The notes under the pieces are model-generated. The model made no database searches, had not been told where the DNA came from, and worked only from the letters and a program-made list of their open reading frames with translations. Both the position numbers and the translations under genes were made by a program. A DNA stretch of 64,000 nt from Sphingomonas sp. LT1P40 (lineage in GTDB: Bacteria; Pseudomonadota; Alphaproteobacteria; Sphingomonadales; Sphingomonadaceae). Position 1 is the stretch's first letter. The number at the start of each line of letters is the position of its first letter. This document shows, in pieces, positions 1-9,302 of the stretch. Location of the stretch: assembly GCF_036663835.1 (NCBI RefSeq), contig NZ_JAXOJT010000001.1:1798001-1862000 (forward strand), in the 5' to 3' direction.

Positions 1-1
1 G

Positions 2-493
2 GGCATCGACTTCAACGCGCGCTACAACGTGCCGGTGTTCAACGGTCAGTTCCGTCTGAACGCGCAGGTCACGAAGTTCGACGAGCGTTACTCGCAGACG
101 CTGCCGACCGACACGATCCGGAATTCGATCAAGACGCTGAACAACCCGGAATGGACCGGCACGTTCGACGCCTCGTTCACGCTGGACAAGTGGAACCTGC
201 GTTACGGCGTGGAGTGGATCGACGGGACCAACACCCCGGCATCGTTCCTCGGCACGACCCAGGCGGTCATCGACACCTATGACTTCAAGGCGGAGGATTA
301 TTTCCTGCACACGCTGTCGATGCAGTATCGCGGTGAGAAGTTCGGCATGACGCTGGGTGTCCGCAACCTGCTCGACGCCAGCCTGCCGACGGTTTCGTCG
401 GGGTCTTACAACCGCATCGGCAACGTGCCGTTGTACAGCGGTTACGACTATGTCGGGCGTCAGTTCTTCGTGAACGTGACGACTGCCTTCTGA
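2..493 (+). CDS. TonB-dependent receptor, C-terminal part (5' end outside window)
   Basis: The open frame runs in from the left edge and ends in a tga, giving the last ~163 residues of an outer-membrane beta-barrel. Alternating aromatic and polar strands (for example YFLHTLSMQYRG, FGMTLGVRNLLD) and the terminal phenylalanine (NVTTAF) are what TonB-dependent receptors show at the C-terminus; the GVRNLLD stretch with its L-D pair is typical of the penultimate strands. The substrate cannot be read from this fragment because the plug and TonB box lie upstream. The GTG at 29 is internal, not a start. A strong terminator follows 50 bases downstream. Confidence 0.85.
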   Translation, partial: GIDFNARYNVPVFNGQFRLNAQVTKFDERYSQTLPTDTIRNSIKTLNNPEWTGTFDASFTLDKWNLRYGVEWIDGTNTPASFLGTTQAVIDTYDFKAEDYFLHTLSMQYRGEKFGMTLGVRNLLDASLPTVSSGSYNRIGNVPLYSGYDYVGRQFFVNVTTAF

Positions 494-542
494 TCGAACG
501 GCGCGCCCTTCGGGACGCGCCGGACGATCCGGTTGGATACAG

Positions 543-579
543 AAAAGCCGGCGGTCTCCTGTGAGACCGCCGGCTTTTT
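543..579. terminator. Bidirectional intrinsic terminator
   Basis: A 12-bp perfect GC-rich stem (547-558 with 563-574), loop CTGT, is flanked by AAAA on the left and TTTTT on the right, so it can end transcription of the receptor on the plus strand and of the alr-exported protein unit on the minus strand. Confidence 0.9.
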
Positions 580-601
580 CGTTGTCAGCGTTGAAGCGCG
601 C

Positions 602-1012
602 TTAGCGCTGGCTGGTTTTCACCCGCTCATAGGGTACGAACTCACCCAACATGACGAACCCGCTCCACATGCGTGAGCTTCGGTCGATCAGATCGACCTT
701 GTCAACGTTGCACAGCTGGCTGCCATAGATTTTGGTCAACAGGATATCGTCGTCATCCAGCTGATCGGCACCACCGCGCGGGCGATTCACGTAAAGTTTC
801 GATCCGCTGCGATACACGATCGCGGTCTTGTCGATGACGGTGCTGTTATCCATCGCAAAGGTCGGCAGGCACTTGACCGGCGTGCCAGCGACGCGTCCCT
901 CCAGCATCTTCGCCAGCTCGGCCTCGCCCTTCGGATAAGCTTTGTCCTGGGCAATCGCGGCACCGGGCAGCGCCAGCAACGCGAGAGAGGCTGCGGTTAG
1001 CAAGGCACGCAT
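602..1012 (-). CDS. Small exported protein of unknown function
   Basis: 136 residues. The frame is open upstream to 1096, but the ATG at 1012 is chosen because GGAGA lies 7 bases before it and because the protein then begins with a clear Sec signal peptide (MRALLTAASLALLALPGAAIAQ, cleavage after AIA-Q). The mature ~114 residues contain two cysteines (in VKCLP and SQLCN) that could form a disulfide, and an acidic DDDD run. I do not recognise a named domain. It follows alr on the same strand, about 75 bases downstream, and is probably cotranscribed with it. A periplasmic location is inferred from the signal peptide. Confidence 0.75.
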   Translation of the reverse strand: MRALLTAASLALLALPGAAIAQDKAYPKGEAELAKMLEGRVAGTPVKCLPTFAMDNSTVIDKTAIVYRSGSKLYVNRPRGGADQLDDDDILLTKIYGSQLCNVDKVDLIDRSSRMWSGFVMLGEFVPYERVKTSQR

Positions 1013-1086
1013 GGGATTTCTCCAATCTGATTGTTGGAGAGATGGTGGCAGATCGCGCCTTTCGCAATGCTGAACCGCTTGCCGCT

Positions 1087-2121
1087 TCAGTGCCAAATCC
1101 GGTCGAACCGCGCACCCAGACCGGTAATCAGCTCATATTGCGACAAGCCCGATAGCGTCGCCGCTTCCGGCAACGCATAATCCATTGCCACCCAGTCGCC
1201 CTCCGCGAGATCGGGTGCGGCGCTCACGTCCAGCGCGGTCAGGTCCATCGACACCCGCCCGATCACCGGCACCGCGACGCCGCCGACCCGTCCGCCGCCC
1301 TTGTCCGAGAAGCAACGCAGATAACCATCGGCATAGCCCAGATTGACCACCGCGACCTCGGTATCGATAGCCGCAGTCCAAGTCGCATTATAGCCGACGC
1401 TCTGCCCCGCCTGCACCAGACGCCGCTGCAACACCTGTACCTCGGGCGTCACCACCTGCCCGATCCGGCCGGCAAACGCCGCCGCCTGCACCCCGCCGTA
1501 AAGCGAGATCCCCGGCCGCGTCAGGTCAAAGGCATAATCCCGCCCCAGCGCGATTCCCGCCGAATTGGCCAGGCTCATGCGTCGCGCCAATGTGCACCCT
1601 GCCAGCGCCGCGAGCGCATCCCGCTGGACCCGGTTTAGCGGGGCATCTTCATCCGCGCTGGCCAGATGGCTCATCAGTGTTTCGATATTCAGCCCGTCGA
1701 GCAGCCCTGCCGCGACATCCTCCGGCTGAATGCCCAGCCGGTTCATGCCGGTGTCGACCATCACGTCGCATGGCCCCCCGCCAGCCTCGCGCCAGCGCCG
1801 CACCTGCTGAACGCTGTTCAGCACCGGACGTGCGGTCGTCGATGCCAGTGCGGCAGCCAGATCCTCCGCCCGCACCCCGTGCAACACCGAAACCGCAACG
1901 CCCCGATCGGTCAACGCCGCCGCCTCGTTCCACGTCGCCACGAAAAAATCCCGGCATCCCGCTTCGGCTAGTCGCCGCACCACTTCATGCGCGCCAAGTC
2001 CGTAACCATCGGCCTTCACCGCCGCGCCGCACGCCGCAGCACCGCTCATGGCAGCGAGCGCCCGCCAGTTGCCGACAAGCGCATCGCCATCGAGGCGCAG
2101 ACGAAGGGGGGACGAAATCAT
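1087..2121 (-). CDS. alr: Alanine racemase
   Basis: Interconverts L- and D-alanine with pyridoxal phosphate, supplying D-Ala for peptidoglycan in the cytoplasm. The 344-residue chain has the N-terminal PLP-lysine signature AVKADGYGLG (Lys36) and the C-terminal domain with the catalytic tyrosine in SVGYNATWTA (Tyr244) and the conserved LTRPGISLYGG segment. The length is a little short for the family (about 360-390). It lies 35 bases downstream of the MFS transporter gene on the same strand. No clear Shine-Dalgarno precedes the ATG, which suits translation coupled to the upstream gene. Confidence 0.93.
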   Translation of the reverse strand: MISSPLRLRLDGDALVGNWRALAAMSGAAACGAAVKADGYGLGAHEVVRRLAEAGCRDFFVATWNEAAALTDRGVAVSVLHGVRAEDLAAALASTTARPVLNSVQQVRRWREAGGGPCDVMVDTGMNRLGIQPEDVAAGLLDGLNIETLMSHLASADEDAPLNRVQRDALAALAGCTLARRMSLANSAGIALGRDYAFDLTRPGISLYGGVQAAAFAGRIGQVVTPEVQVLQRRLVQAGQSVGYNATWTAAIDTEVAVVNLGYADGYLRCFSDKGGGRVGGVAVPVIGRVSMDLTALDVSAAPDLAEGDWVAMDYALPEAATLSGLSQYELITGLGARFDRIWH

Positions 2122-2156
2122 GCCGCCCGGTTAGTCTCGCAAGGCCCGGCCTGCAA

Positions 2157-3758
2157 TCAGGCTTCCTTGTACAGGTCGCTTTCCTTGAGGAAGAAGATCG
2201 TCACCACCAGCGCCATCGCGACGACCCACCAAGTGTACCACAGCCCCGAATAGGGATCGCCGCTCTTCGCCACCATATATTGGCTGATGAGCGGCAGGAA
2301 TCCGCCGAAATAGCCGGTGCCGATATGATAGGGAATCGACATCGAGCTATAGCGGATGCGGGGTGGAAACAGCTCGGTCAGCAATGCCGCGACCGGGCCG
2401 TATGTCGCCCCCGACAGCGCCGCCAGCGCCATCACCGCGATCAGGATCAGCAGGATATTGTCCCAGCTCGGCACCACCTTGTCGAGCGAATAGCCCGCGT
2501 CGGACAATGCCTTGTCGATATCGACCGACGTGTTCGACACCACCGGCACCCCGCCGATCGACACCGACGCCGACGGCGTATATTCTTTGGTGTAGGGGAT
2601 GCCCTTCTTCGACAGATAATCGAGCAACTGCCCACATGTATCGGCCTGCTGCGCCGCAAACGGGTCATAGGCGCAATCCGGGCCGGACACGATGACGGGC
2701 GCGCGGTCCGCCGCATTGGCCAGCCCCGGATTGGCGGCATGTCCCATCGCCCAGAATAACGGAAACAACATCAGCAGCGTGAAACCGTAACCGATGATAA
2801 TCGGCTTCTTACGCCCGATCCGGTCGGACAATTTGCCGAACAGGATGAACCAGAACAGCCCGGCCAGCGCGCCGCCGCCAGCGAGCAATTGCGCCGTCAC
2901 CGGCTCCACCCGCATCGCCCCCTGCAGGAACGACAGGACCGAGAAGGTCGCGGTGTACCAGATCACCGTCAATCCCGCCGCGATCCCGAACAGCGCGACG
3001 AACAGCCGCTTGAGATTGCCGGGATAGGTAAAGCTCTCGACCAGCGGGTTTTTCGACGTCTCGCCCGCCGCCTTCATCGCCTTGAACACGGGGCTCTCGT
3101 TCAGCTTGACCCGCATGTAGAGCGAGATCGCGAGCAGCGCGATCGAGAACAGGAACGGCAGTCGCCAGCCCCATGCGTCCCACGCCCCGCCCGGCAGCAT
3201 CCCGCGCGTCGTCAGCACCACGATCAGGCTGAGGACGAACCCGCCGCCCACGCTCGCCTGAATGAAACTGGTGTGATAGCCGGCCTGTCCCGGCGGCGAA
3301 TGTTCGGACACATAGATCGCCGCCCCGCCATATTCGCCGCCGAGCGCCAGCCCCTGAAGGATGCGCAGCGCAATGACGATCACCGGCGCGGCCATCCCGA
3401 TCGAGGCGTAGGACGGCACCAGCCCGACCCCCGCCGTCGCCACGCCCATCAACGTGATCGTGACGAGGAAGGTATATTTACGCCCGAGCTTGTCGCCCAG
3501 ATAACCGAACAGCACCGCGCCCAAGGGCCGGAACCCGAAACCGACGGCGAACCCCGCCCACGCATATAGCGCCTCCATCACCGGATTGCCGGTGGCAAAG
3601 AAGGTGCGCCCGATGATCCCCGATGCCGCCAGCGTGCCGTAAATGAAGAAATCGTACCATTCGAACACGGTACCCAGCGACGACGCTGTGACCACCTGCC
3701 GCATTTCCGCCTTGCTCGGCTCACGCGGCACTGCCGCTTCGTCTGCTGTGCTCGCCAT
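2157..3758 (-). CDS. MFS transporter of the metabolite:H+ symporter (MHS) type
   Basis: 533-residue inner-membrane protein with about 12 hydrophobic segments. Features of the MHS subfamily (ProP, ShiA, KgtP relatives) are FEWYDFFIYG at residues 32-41 in TM1, the loop motif GDKLGRK near 88-94 and its second copy SDRIGRK near 311-317. A hydrophilic insert of about 90 residues (341-432) sits in the second half where most relatives have a short periplasmic loop; it has two cysteines (362, 375). The likely substrate class is a small organic acid, betaine or amino acid; it cannot be narrowed down here. GGGGAA precedes the ATG at a usable distance. alr follows. Confidence 0.85.
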   Translation of the reverse strand: MASTADEAAVPREPSKAEMRQVVTASSLGTVFEWYDFFIYGTLAASGIIGRTFFATGNPVMEALYAWAGFAVGFGFRPLGAVLFGYLGDKLGRKYTFLVTITLMGVATAGVGLVPSYASIGMAAPVIVIALRILQGLALGGEYGGAAIYVSEHSPPGQAGYHTSFIQASVGGGFVLSLIVVLTTRGMLPGGAWDAWGWRLPFLFSIALLAISLYMRVKLNESPVFKAMKAAGETSKNPLVESFTYPGNLKRLFVALFGIAAGLTVIWYTATFSVLSFLQGAMRVEPVTAQLLAGGGALAGLFWFILFGKLSDRIGRKKPIIIGYGFTLLMLFPLFWAMGHAANPGLANAADRAPVIVSGPDCAYDPFAAQQADTCGQLLDYLSKKGIPYTKEYTPSASVSIGGVPVVSNTSVDIDKALSDAGYSLDKVVPSWDNILLILIAVMALAALSGATYGPVAALLTELFPPRIRYSSMSIPYHIGTGYFGGFLPLISQYMVAKSGDPYSGLWYTWWVVAMALVVTIFFLKESDLYKEA

Positions 3759-3862
3759 TCAGAATTCCCCAACCCCGTTTCGCACAGGGTTTAACGAGTC
3801 GGTTGGGGTCGGCAAGAGGGCGGCCCCTTTCTGGTCGCCGCGTTACGCGATAGGGGGACACG

Positions 3863-5473
3863 ATGATCCGACTTTCCGGCCTCTCCCTTCCCCTCGATCA
3901 CCCGCCCGAAGCGATCGCGCCGGCCATCTGCGCGCGGCTGGGCATCGACGCCGCCGATCTGCGATCATGGACCGTGTTCAAACGCGGCAACGATGCACGA
4001 AAACGAACCGCTATCATGCTGGTTTACACGTTCGACATCGCATTGAATGACGAGGCCACCGTCCTGGCACGTTTAACGGGGGACAAGGACGTCCGCCCGA
4101 CCCCCGACATGACCTACACGCCGCCCGTGATCGCACCGGGCGACTGGTCGGGCCTTCGCCCGGTCGTGGTCGGGGCAGGCCCGTGCGGCCTGTTCGCGGG
4201 TCTGATCCTCGCGCAAATGGGGTTCCGCCCGATCATCCTCGATCGCGGCAAGATCGTGCGCGAGCGAACCAAGGACACCTGGGGCTTGTGGCGCAAGGCC
4301 GTGCTCAACCCCGACAGCAACGTCCAGTTCGGCGAAGGCGGTGCCGGCACCTTCTCGGACGGCAAGCTGTACTGCCGTGTGAAAGACCCCCGCTTCCTCG
4401 GTCGCAAGGTGCTGGAAGAGTTCGTGAAAGCGGGCGCGCCCGACGACATATTGTGGGAAGCGCACCCGCATATCGGCACCTTCCGCCTCGTCACGATGGT
4501 CGAGAGCATGCGCCGCAGCATCGAGGCGCTCGGCGGCGAATATCGCTGGCAGACGCGGGTCGATGAGATCGAAAGGGATGCCAGCGGGCTGCGCGGCCTG
4601 TACCTGAGTGACGGCAGCTTCCTCGAAGCCGACCATATCGTCCTCGCGGTCGGCCACAGCGCCCGCCCCACCTTTGAAATGCTCCACCGGCGCGGCGTGC
4701 ATATCGAGGCGAAACCCTTCTCGATCGGCGTCCGCATCGAACATCCGCAAAGCTGGGTCGATCAGGCCCGCTACGGCAAATGCGCGGGCCACCCGGACTT
4801 GGGGGCCGCCGCCTATAGCCTCGCCCATCACGCCGCGAACGAGCGCACCGTGTACAGCTTCTGCATGTGCCCCGGCGGTCGCGTCGTCGCCGCTGCCAGC
4901 GAACCGGGTCGCGTCGTCACCAACGGCATGAGCCAATATTCGCGTGCGGAATTCAACGCCAATTCCGGTCTCGTCGTCGGCATCGACCCCGCCCGCGATT
5001 ATCCGGACGGGCCGCTGGCGGGGATCGAATTCCAGCGCCACTGGGAAAGCCTCGCCTACACCGCAGGTGGCTCCAACTACCACGCCCCCGGCCAGCGCGT
5101 CGGCGATTTCCTCGCCGCGCGCGCGTCCACCACCCTCGGCGAAGTCATTCCCAGCTACAAACCCGGCGTGACGATGACCGACCTGTCCGCCTGCCTCCCC
5201 GCCTTCGCCATCGAAGCGATCCGCGAAGCTCTCCCCGTTTTCGGTCGCCAGATTTCCCGCTACGACCATCCCGATGCGGTGATGACCGGGGTGGAGACCC
5301 GCACCTCCAGCCCGATCCGCATCACGCGCGGCAAGGATTTTCAAAGCCTCAACACCCCCCGCCTGTTCCCGGCTGGCGAAGGCGCGGGTTACGCCGGTGG
5401 CATCCTTTCGGCAGCGATCGACGGGATCAAGGTGGCGGAAGCGGTGGCCGCAAGTCTGGTGGCGGCACGCTGA
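3863..5473 (+). CDS. FAD-dependent oxidoreductase (COG2509-like)
   Basis: 536 residues. After an N-terminal domain of ~95 residues comes a dinucleotide-binding Rossmann motif VVVGAGPCGLFAG (101-113), a second FAD-contact segment FGEGGAGTFSDGKL near 155 and the C-terminal FAD motif LFPAGEGAGYAGGI near 507. This arrangement matches the uncharacterised FAD-dependent dehydrogenase group that includes proteins annotated as NAD(P)/FAD-dependent oxidoreductases; the physiological substrate is unknown. The ATG has GGGGGA 6 bases upstream. The gene is divergent from the MFS transporter, and its last 85 bases overlap the 3' end of the convergent TPR gene. Confidence 0.85.
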   Translation: MIRLSGLSLPLDHPPEAIAPAICARLGIDAADLRSWTVFKRGNDARKRTAIMLVYTFDIALNDEATVLARLTGDKDVRPTPDMTYTPPVIAPGDWSGLRPVVVGAGPCGLFAGLILAQMGFRPIILDRGKIVRERTKDTWGLWRKAVLNPDSNVQFGEGGAGTFSDGKLYCRVKDPRFLGRKVLEEFVKAGAPDDILWEAHPHIGTFRLVTMVESMRRSIEALGGEYRWQTRVDEIERDASGLRGLYLSDGSFLEADHIVLAVGHSARPTFEMLHRRGVHIEAKPFSIGVRIEHPQSWVDQARYGKCAGHPDLGAAAYSLAHHAANERTVYSFCMCPGGRVVAAASEPGRVVTNGMSQYSRAEFNANSGLVVGIDPARDYPDGPLAGIEFQRHWESLAYTAGGSNYHAPGQRVGDFLAARASTTLGEVIPSYKPGVTMTDLSACLPAFAIEAIREALPVFGRQISRYDHPDAVMTGVETRTSSPIRITRGKDFQSLNTPRLFPAGEGAGYAGGILSAAIDGIKVAEAVAASLVAAR

Positions 5474-7149
5474 CCATATTGCCGCGTCGCGCGTGCGGAC
5501 AAAGTCCACGCCGCGCGAACCTGCCCCGCAAAGATCGGGCGGTATTTGCGGATTTCGGCCTGTGCGCCGCTGGTAAATCCGGTGAACGACCCGACCCGCT
5601 CCATCGCCCCCGCCTCCGCCTCGCGCAGATAGGCGCGCGCCAGTGCCGCCGATCGCTCCTTTGCGTGCAGGCTGTGTCCCAATGCCGTGGCGGTCATGAT
5701 TCGCTCCGGATGGGTCAGCGGGTAGGCACGCCAGATCATCAGCGCGCGCTCGAAATGCCGCACGGCATCGGAAAACCGGTTCTGTACGAACAGACTACCA
5801 CCCAGATTCTGGTGGCTGATCGCAATGTGCGGATGCCCGCGAGGCAAGCCCGCTCGCCGCATCGACAAAGCCCGCTTATGCAGCCGCGCCGCCTCCGCAT
5901 GCTTGCCCTGTGAACTCAAATTGGCGGCAACTTTGCTATAGCTTGCCGCGATGGCCAGATGCCCCTTCGGCAACGACGCCATACGGATGGCCAGCCCCGT
6001 GCGCAGCAACGGTTCCGCCTCGGCTTCACGCCCCTGCGCGTCGAGGCTGGGCGCCAGATTATGATAGGCCGAACCGATTTGATAATGCCCTGTGGGCAAT
6101 TCCTTCTCGTACATTGCCAATGCGGCACGAAACAGCGGCTCGGCCTCGCCATGCCGGTCCTGTCGACTCAAATTGCTCGCCAGACCGTCATAGGCGGTGG
6201 CAATGTTGATATGCCCGGCCGGAAACGCCCCCTCGGTAAACGCAAGCGCGCGGCGGTACAGCGGCTCGCCCTCGGCATAGCGGCCCTGTTCGTCCAGGTT
6301 CAGCGCGAGGTTGCGGTATCCCGCCGCGACATGCGGATGCCCCGCGGGAAACGCCGCTTCCGTCATCGCCAGCGATCGACGGAACAGCGGCTCCGCCTCG
6401 GCGAAGCGACCCAGCAGGTTCAGATTATAGGCCAGATTGTTGAGGCTCGCCGCGATATCCGGATGGCCCGCCGGAAGCGCCGCCTCCCGCATCGCCGGCG
6501 CGCGACGATGCAGCAGTTCGGAATCGGCGAAGCGGCCCTGAAAATTAAGACTATAGGCCAGATTGCTATAGCTCGCCGCGATGTCGGGGTGGCCAGCGGG
6601 CAGCGCCGCTTCGCGCATCGTCAGCGCCCTTCGATACAGGGCTTCGGCCTCAGCGAACTTCCCCAGCGGGTTCAGCGCACCCGCCAGGCTATTGAGGCTC
6701 GTCGCGATATCGGGATGTCCGGCGGGCAACGCCGCCTCACGCAGCGCCAGTGCCTTGCGCAACAGCGGTTCGGCGGCGCGGTGGTCCGCCATATTGGTCA
6801 GGCTGACTCCCAGGCTGTTATACGCTGTGGCGATGTGGGGATGTCCGGCGGGCAATGTTTTCTCCGCCAGTTCGACCGCGCGCCGACCATAGGTGATACC
6901 CGCGCGCGCATCGCCCGCAGCGTCCGCGATCGTCGACAAACCCGCGATCAGATCGAGGCATTCGTCCCCGACCGGCTTGGTCGCCTCACACGCCGTCAAC
7001 TGCTCGCGCAGACCGGCCAGCGACGCCGCGTAATCGCCCCGCTGAAACGCCGCATAAACCGGCTCCCCCACGCGCCAGCGATCGGCGGCCATAGCTGTGC
7101 CGCTCACAAGCAGCGCCGCGAGGGCAAGCAACAGGCGAGTCGGCCACAT
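5389..7149 (-). CDS. Exported tetratricopeptide-repeat protein
   Basis: 586 residues with an N-terminal signal peptide (MWPTRLLLALAALLVSGTAMA). From residue 99 to 476 it consists of nine consecutive 42-residue units, each starting L/F-P-x-G-H and containing N-L followed by A-E-A-E-P-L-x-R-R-A-L-A; this spacing is that of kinesin-light-chain-type TPRs (TPR_10/TPR_12). Such arrays bind peptides or partner proteins; the partner is unknown. The C-terminal ~28 residues are encoded antisense to the end of the FAD oxidoreductase gene, are alanine/arginine-rich, and may be the result of stop-codon drift. The export prediction suggests a periplasmic role. Confidence 0.8.
   Translation of the reverse strand: MWPTRLLLALAALLVSGTAMAADRWRVGEPVYAAFQRGDYAASLAGLREQLTACEATKPVGDECLDLIAGLSTIADAAGDARAGITYGRRAVELAEKTLPAGHPHIATAYNSLGVSLTNMADHRAAEPLLRKALALREAALPAGHPDIATSLNSLAGALNPLGKFAEAEALYRRALTMREAALPAGHPDIAASYSNLAYSLNFQGRFADSELLHRRAPAMREAALPAGHPDIAASLNNLAYNLNLLGRFAEAEPLFRRSLAMTEAAFPAGHPHVAAGYRNLALNLDEQGRYAEGEPLYRRALAFTEGAFPAGHINIATAYDGLASNLSRQDRHGEAEPLFRAALAMYEKELPTGHYQIGSAYHNLAPSLDAQGREAEAEPLLRTGLAIRMASLPKGHLAIAASYSKVAANLSSQGKHAEAARLHKRALSMRRAGLPRGHPHIAISHQNLGGSLFVQNRFSDAVRHFERALMIWRAYPLTHPERIMTATALGHSLHAKERSAALARAYLREAEAGAMERVGSFTGFTSGAQAEIRKYRPIFAGQVRAAWTLSARATRQYGQRAATRLAATASATLIPSIAAERMPPA
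5722..6855. repeat. Nine tandem 126-bp coding repeats in the TPR gene
   Basis: Nine in-frame units of 42 codons each, with no indels between units, make up residues 99-476 of the TPR protein. Units 2-4 are the most alike at protein level (PAGHPDIA), suggesting the most recent duplications. Confidence 0.85.
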
Positions 7150-7216
7150 CGCCGGATGCTAGAATGATTCGATCGCGGAACGAAACTGACATCGTCAGGG
7201 TAATTCGCTTGCGCTT

Positions 7217-7240
7217 CGTCGATGATTCGATATTTCGACG
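7217..7240. promoter_or_regulatory. Possible ArsR operator before arsR
   Basis: Inverted repeat CGTCGA-(12 nt)-TCGACG, with an inner TCGATATTTCGA, ends 3 bases before the arsR start codon. ArsR repressors usually bind a dyad overlapping their own promoter, so this is the natural candidate. There is no Shine-Dalgarno, so the arsR mRNA may be leaderless. Confidence 0.5.
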
Positions 7241-7243
7241 ATT

Positions 7244-7573
7244 ATGGAATCATTTATTGATGAAAACGCAGTAGCCGCCCTCGCCGCGCTGGCGCATGAT
7301 CACCGCCTCGCGCTGTTCCGCCTGCTGATTCAGGCCGGACCCGATGGCATGGCGGCGGGAGTAATCGCGGAGAAGCTCGACGTCCCGGCCTCCTCGCTGT
7401 CCTTCCACCTCGCCCATCTCAATCGCGCGGGACTGGTTACGCAGACGCGGCAGGGCCGTTCGCTGATCTACGCCGCCGACTATGCCGCGATGAACCGGCT
7501 GGTCGGCTATCTCATGGAAAATTGCTGCGGCGGCGCGGACTGCACCCCACCCCCTCCCCTTTGCCGCGATTGA
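7244..7573 (+). CDS. arsR: Arsenic-responsive ArsR/SmtB repressor
   Basis: 109-residue winged-helix repressor, first gene of the ars operon. The recognition helix region reads [19 protein letters not shown] (residues 47-65). The metalloid site is not the classic helix-3 CVC: instead the C-terminus carries Cys94, Cys95 and Cys100 (ENCCGGADC), plus Cys107. This agrees with the Acidithiobacillus-type ArsR, in which As(III) is held by a vicinal pair and a third cysteine near the C-terminus. It should release the operator when arsenite binds. arsC starts 11 bases after its stop. Confidence 0.92.
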   Translation: MESFIDENAVAALAALAHDHRLALFRLLIQAGPDGMAAGVIAEKLDVPASSLSFHLAHLNRAGLVTQTRQGRSLIYAADYAAMNRLVGYLMENCCGGADCTPPPPLCRD

Positions 7574-7584
7574 AGGAACATCGC

Positions 7585-8019
7585 ATGTCCACGCCCATCG
7601 ACATCGTCATCTACCACAACCCCAATTGCGGCACTTCGCGCAACACGCTGGCAATGATCCGCAACGCCGGGATCGAGCCGCATGTGGTGGAATATCTGAA
7701 GACGCCACCATCGCGCGAACTGCTCGTCCAGCTTATCCAGCGCGCGGGCATCGCGCCGCGCGACCTGTTGCGGGAAAAGGGCACGCCCTTTGCCGAACTC
7801 GGCCTTGGCGACGCATCACTTTCGGACGACGCATTGGTCGAAGCGATGATGGCGCATCCGATCCTCATCAACCGCCCGCTGGTCGTGTCCCCGCTCGGCG
7901 TGAAGCTGTGCCGACCGTCCGAAGCCGTGCTCGACTTGCTGCCAACCCCGCAACAGGCCTCCTTCGCCAAGGAAGATGGCGAACAGGTCATCGACAGCGC
8001 CGGTCAGCGCATCGCCTGA
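7585..8019 (+). CDS. arsC: Arsenate reductase, glutaredoxin-dependent type
   Basis: 144 residues, cytoplasmic. Reduces arsenate to arsenite so the pump can export it. The active-site loop is [10 protein letters not shown] with catalytic Cys15, matching the thioredoxin-fold ArsC of E. coli plasmid R773 rather than the low-molecular-weight-phosphatase type; INRPLVVS near residue 95 and the following CRPSE segment carry the family arginines. The ATG at 7585 has AAGGA 8 bases upstream, which rules out the longer in-frame start at 7522 that would overlap arsR. Its stop overlaps the arsB start (TGATG). Confidence 0.93.
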   Translation: MSTPIDIVIYHNPNCGTSRNTLAMIRNAGIEPHVVEYLKTPPSRELLVQLIQRAGIAPRDLLREKGTPFAELGLGDASLSDDALVEAMMAHPILINRPLVVSPLGVKLCRPSEAVLDLLPTPQQASFAKEDGEQVIDSAGQRIA

Positions 8020-9302
8020 TGCTGGCGGCGCTTGCGATCTTCGCCGTCACGATCGCGCTCGTCATCTGGCAGCCGCGCGGTCTCGGCATCGGCTGGAGCG
8101 CGCTGGGCGGGGCGGCCGTCGCTTTGCTGGTCGGCGTCGTCTCGCTGGCGGACGTGCCGGTGGTGTGGGGCATCGTGTGGAACGCGACCGCCACCTTCGT
8201 TGCGATCATCATCGTCAGCCTGTTGCTGGACGAAGCGGGTTTTTTTGAGTGGGCGGCGCTGCATGTCGCGCGCTGGGGCGGCGGGAACGGTCGAACGCTG
8301 TTCGTCCTGATCGTGTTGCTCGGCGCGGCGGTGTCGGCGCTGTTCGCCAATGACGGCGCGGCACTGATCCTGACGCCAATCGTCATCGCGATGCTGCGCG
8401 CGCTGGGCTATGGCGATCGGGCAACGCTGGCGTTCGTCATGGCGGCGGGGTTCATCGCCGATACCGCCAGCCTGCCGCTGATCGTCTCCAACCTCGTCAA
8501 CATCGTCTCGGCCGACTTCTTCAGCATCGGTTTTGCCGACTATGCTTCAGTGATGGTGCCGGTCGATCTGGCGTCGATCGCAGCGACACTGGGCGTGCTG
8601 CTGCTGTTCTTCCGTCGCGACATTCCCGCGCGCTATGACGTCGCACAGCTTCGCGCGCCCGTCGACGCGATCCGCGATGCTGCTACCTTCAAGGCGGGCT
8701 GGATCGTCCTTGCCGCACTGCTCGCCGGCTTCTTCCTGCTCGAACCGCTGGGCGTGCCGGTCAGCGCCGTCGCGGCCGCCGGTGCCGCCCTGCTGCTCGT
8801 GATCGCCGCACGCGGCCATGTGATCGAAACGCGTAAGGTCATGCGCGGTGCGCCGTGGCAGGTCGTGATCTTCTCGCTCGGCATGTATCTGGTCGTCTAT
8901 GGGCTGCGCAACGCGGGCCTGACCGACCATCTGGCGATCTTGCTCGATGCCTCTGCGCAGGGCGGCATATGGGGTGCCGCGTTCGGCACCGGCGTCATCG
9001 CCGCCTTGCTGTCATCGGTGATGAACAACATGCCGACGGTTCTGGTCGGCGCGCTGTCGATCGAAGCCACGCAAGCCAGCGGCGCGGTCCGGGAAGCGAT
9101 GATCTACGCGAATGTCATCGGATGCGATCTCGGCCCAAAGATCACGCCGATCGGTTCGCTTGCGACGTTGCTGTGGCTCCACGTGCTCGGGCAAAAGGGC
9201 ATTCGTATCGGCTGGGGCTATTATTTCCGGGTCGGCGTGACGCTGACGGTCCCGGTGTTGCTGGTGACCCTCGCCGCGCTCGCCATCCGCCTCAGCCTTT
9301 GA
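8019..9302 (+). CDS. arsB: Arsenite efflux membrane protein
   Basis: 427 residues, close in length to E. coli ArsB (429), with about 12 hydrophobic segments. Conserved ArsB features include [20 protein letters not shown] near residue 65, [13 protein letters not shown] near 110 and the second-half equivalent [13 protein letters not shown] near 332. It exports arsenite or antimonite, driven by the proton-motive force or by an ArsA ATPase; no arsA lies in this operon. The start is the ATG at 8019, overlapping the arsC stop; the longer open frame upstream is out-of-frame readthrough inside arsC. Confidence 0.93.
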   Translation: MLAALAIFAVTIALVIWQPRGLGIGWSALGGAAVALLVGVVSLADVPVVWGIVWNATATFVAIIIVSLLLDEAGFFEWAALHVARWGGGNGRTLFVLIVLLGAAVSALFANDGAALILTPIVIAMLRALGYGDRATLAFVMAAGFIADTASLPLIVSNLVNIVSADFFSIGFADYASVMVPVDLASIAATLGVLLLFFRRDIPARYDVAQLRAPVDAIRDAATFKAGWIVLAALLAGFFLLEPLGVPVSAVAAAGAALLLVIAARGHVIETRKVMRGAPWQVVIFSLGMYLVVYGLRNAGLTDHLAILLDASAQGGIWGAAFGTGVIAALLSSVMNNMPTVLVGALSIEATQASGAVREAMIYANVIGCDLGPKITPIGSLATLLWLHVLGQKGIRIGWGYYFRVGVTLTVPVLLVTLAALAIRLSL

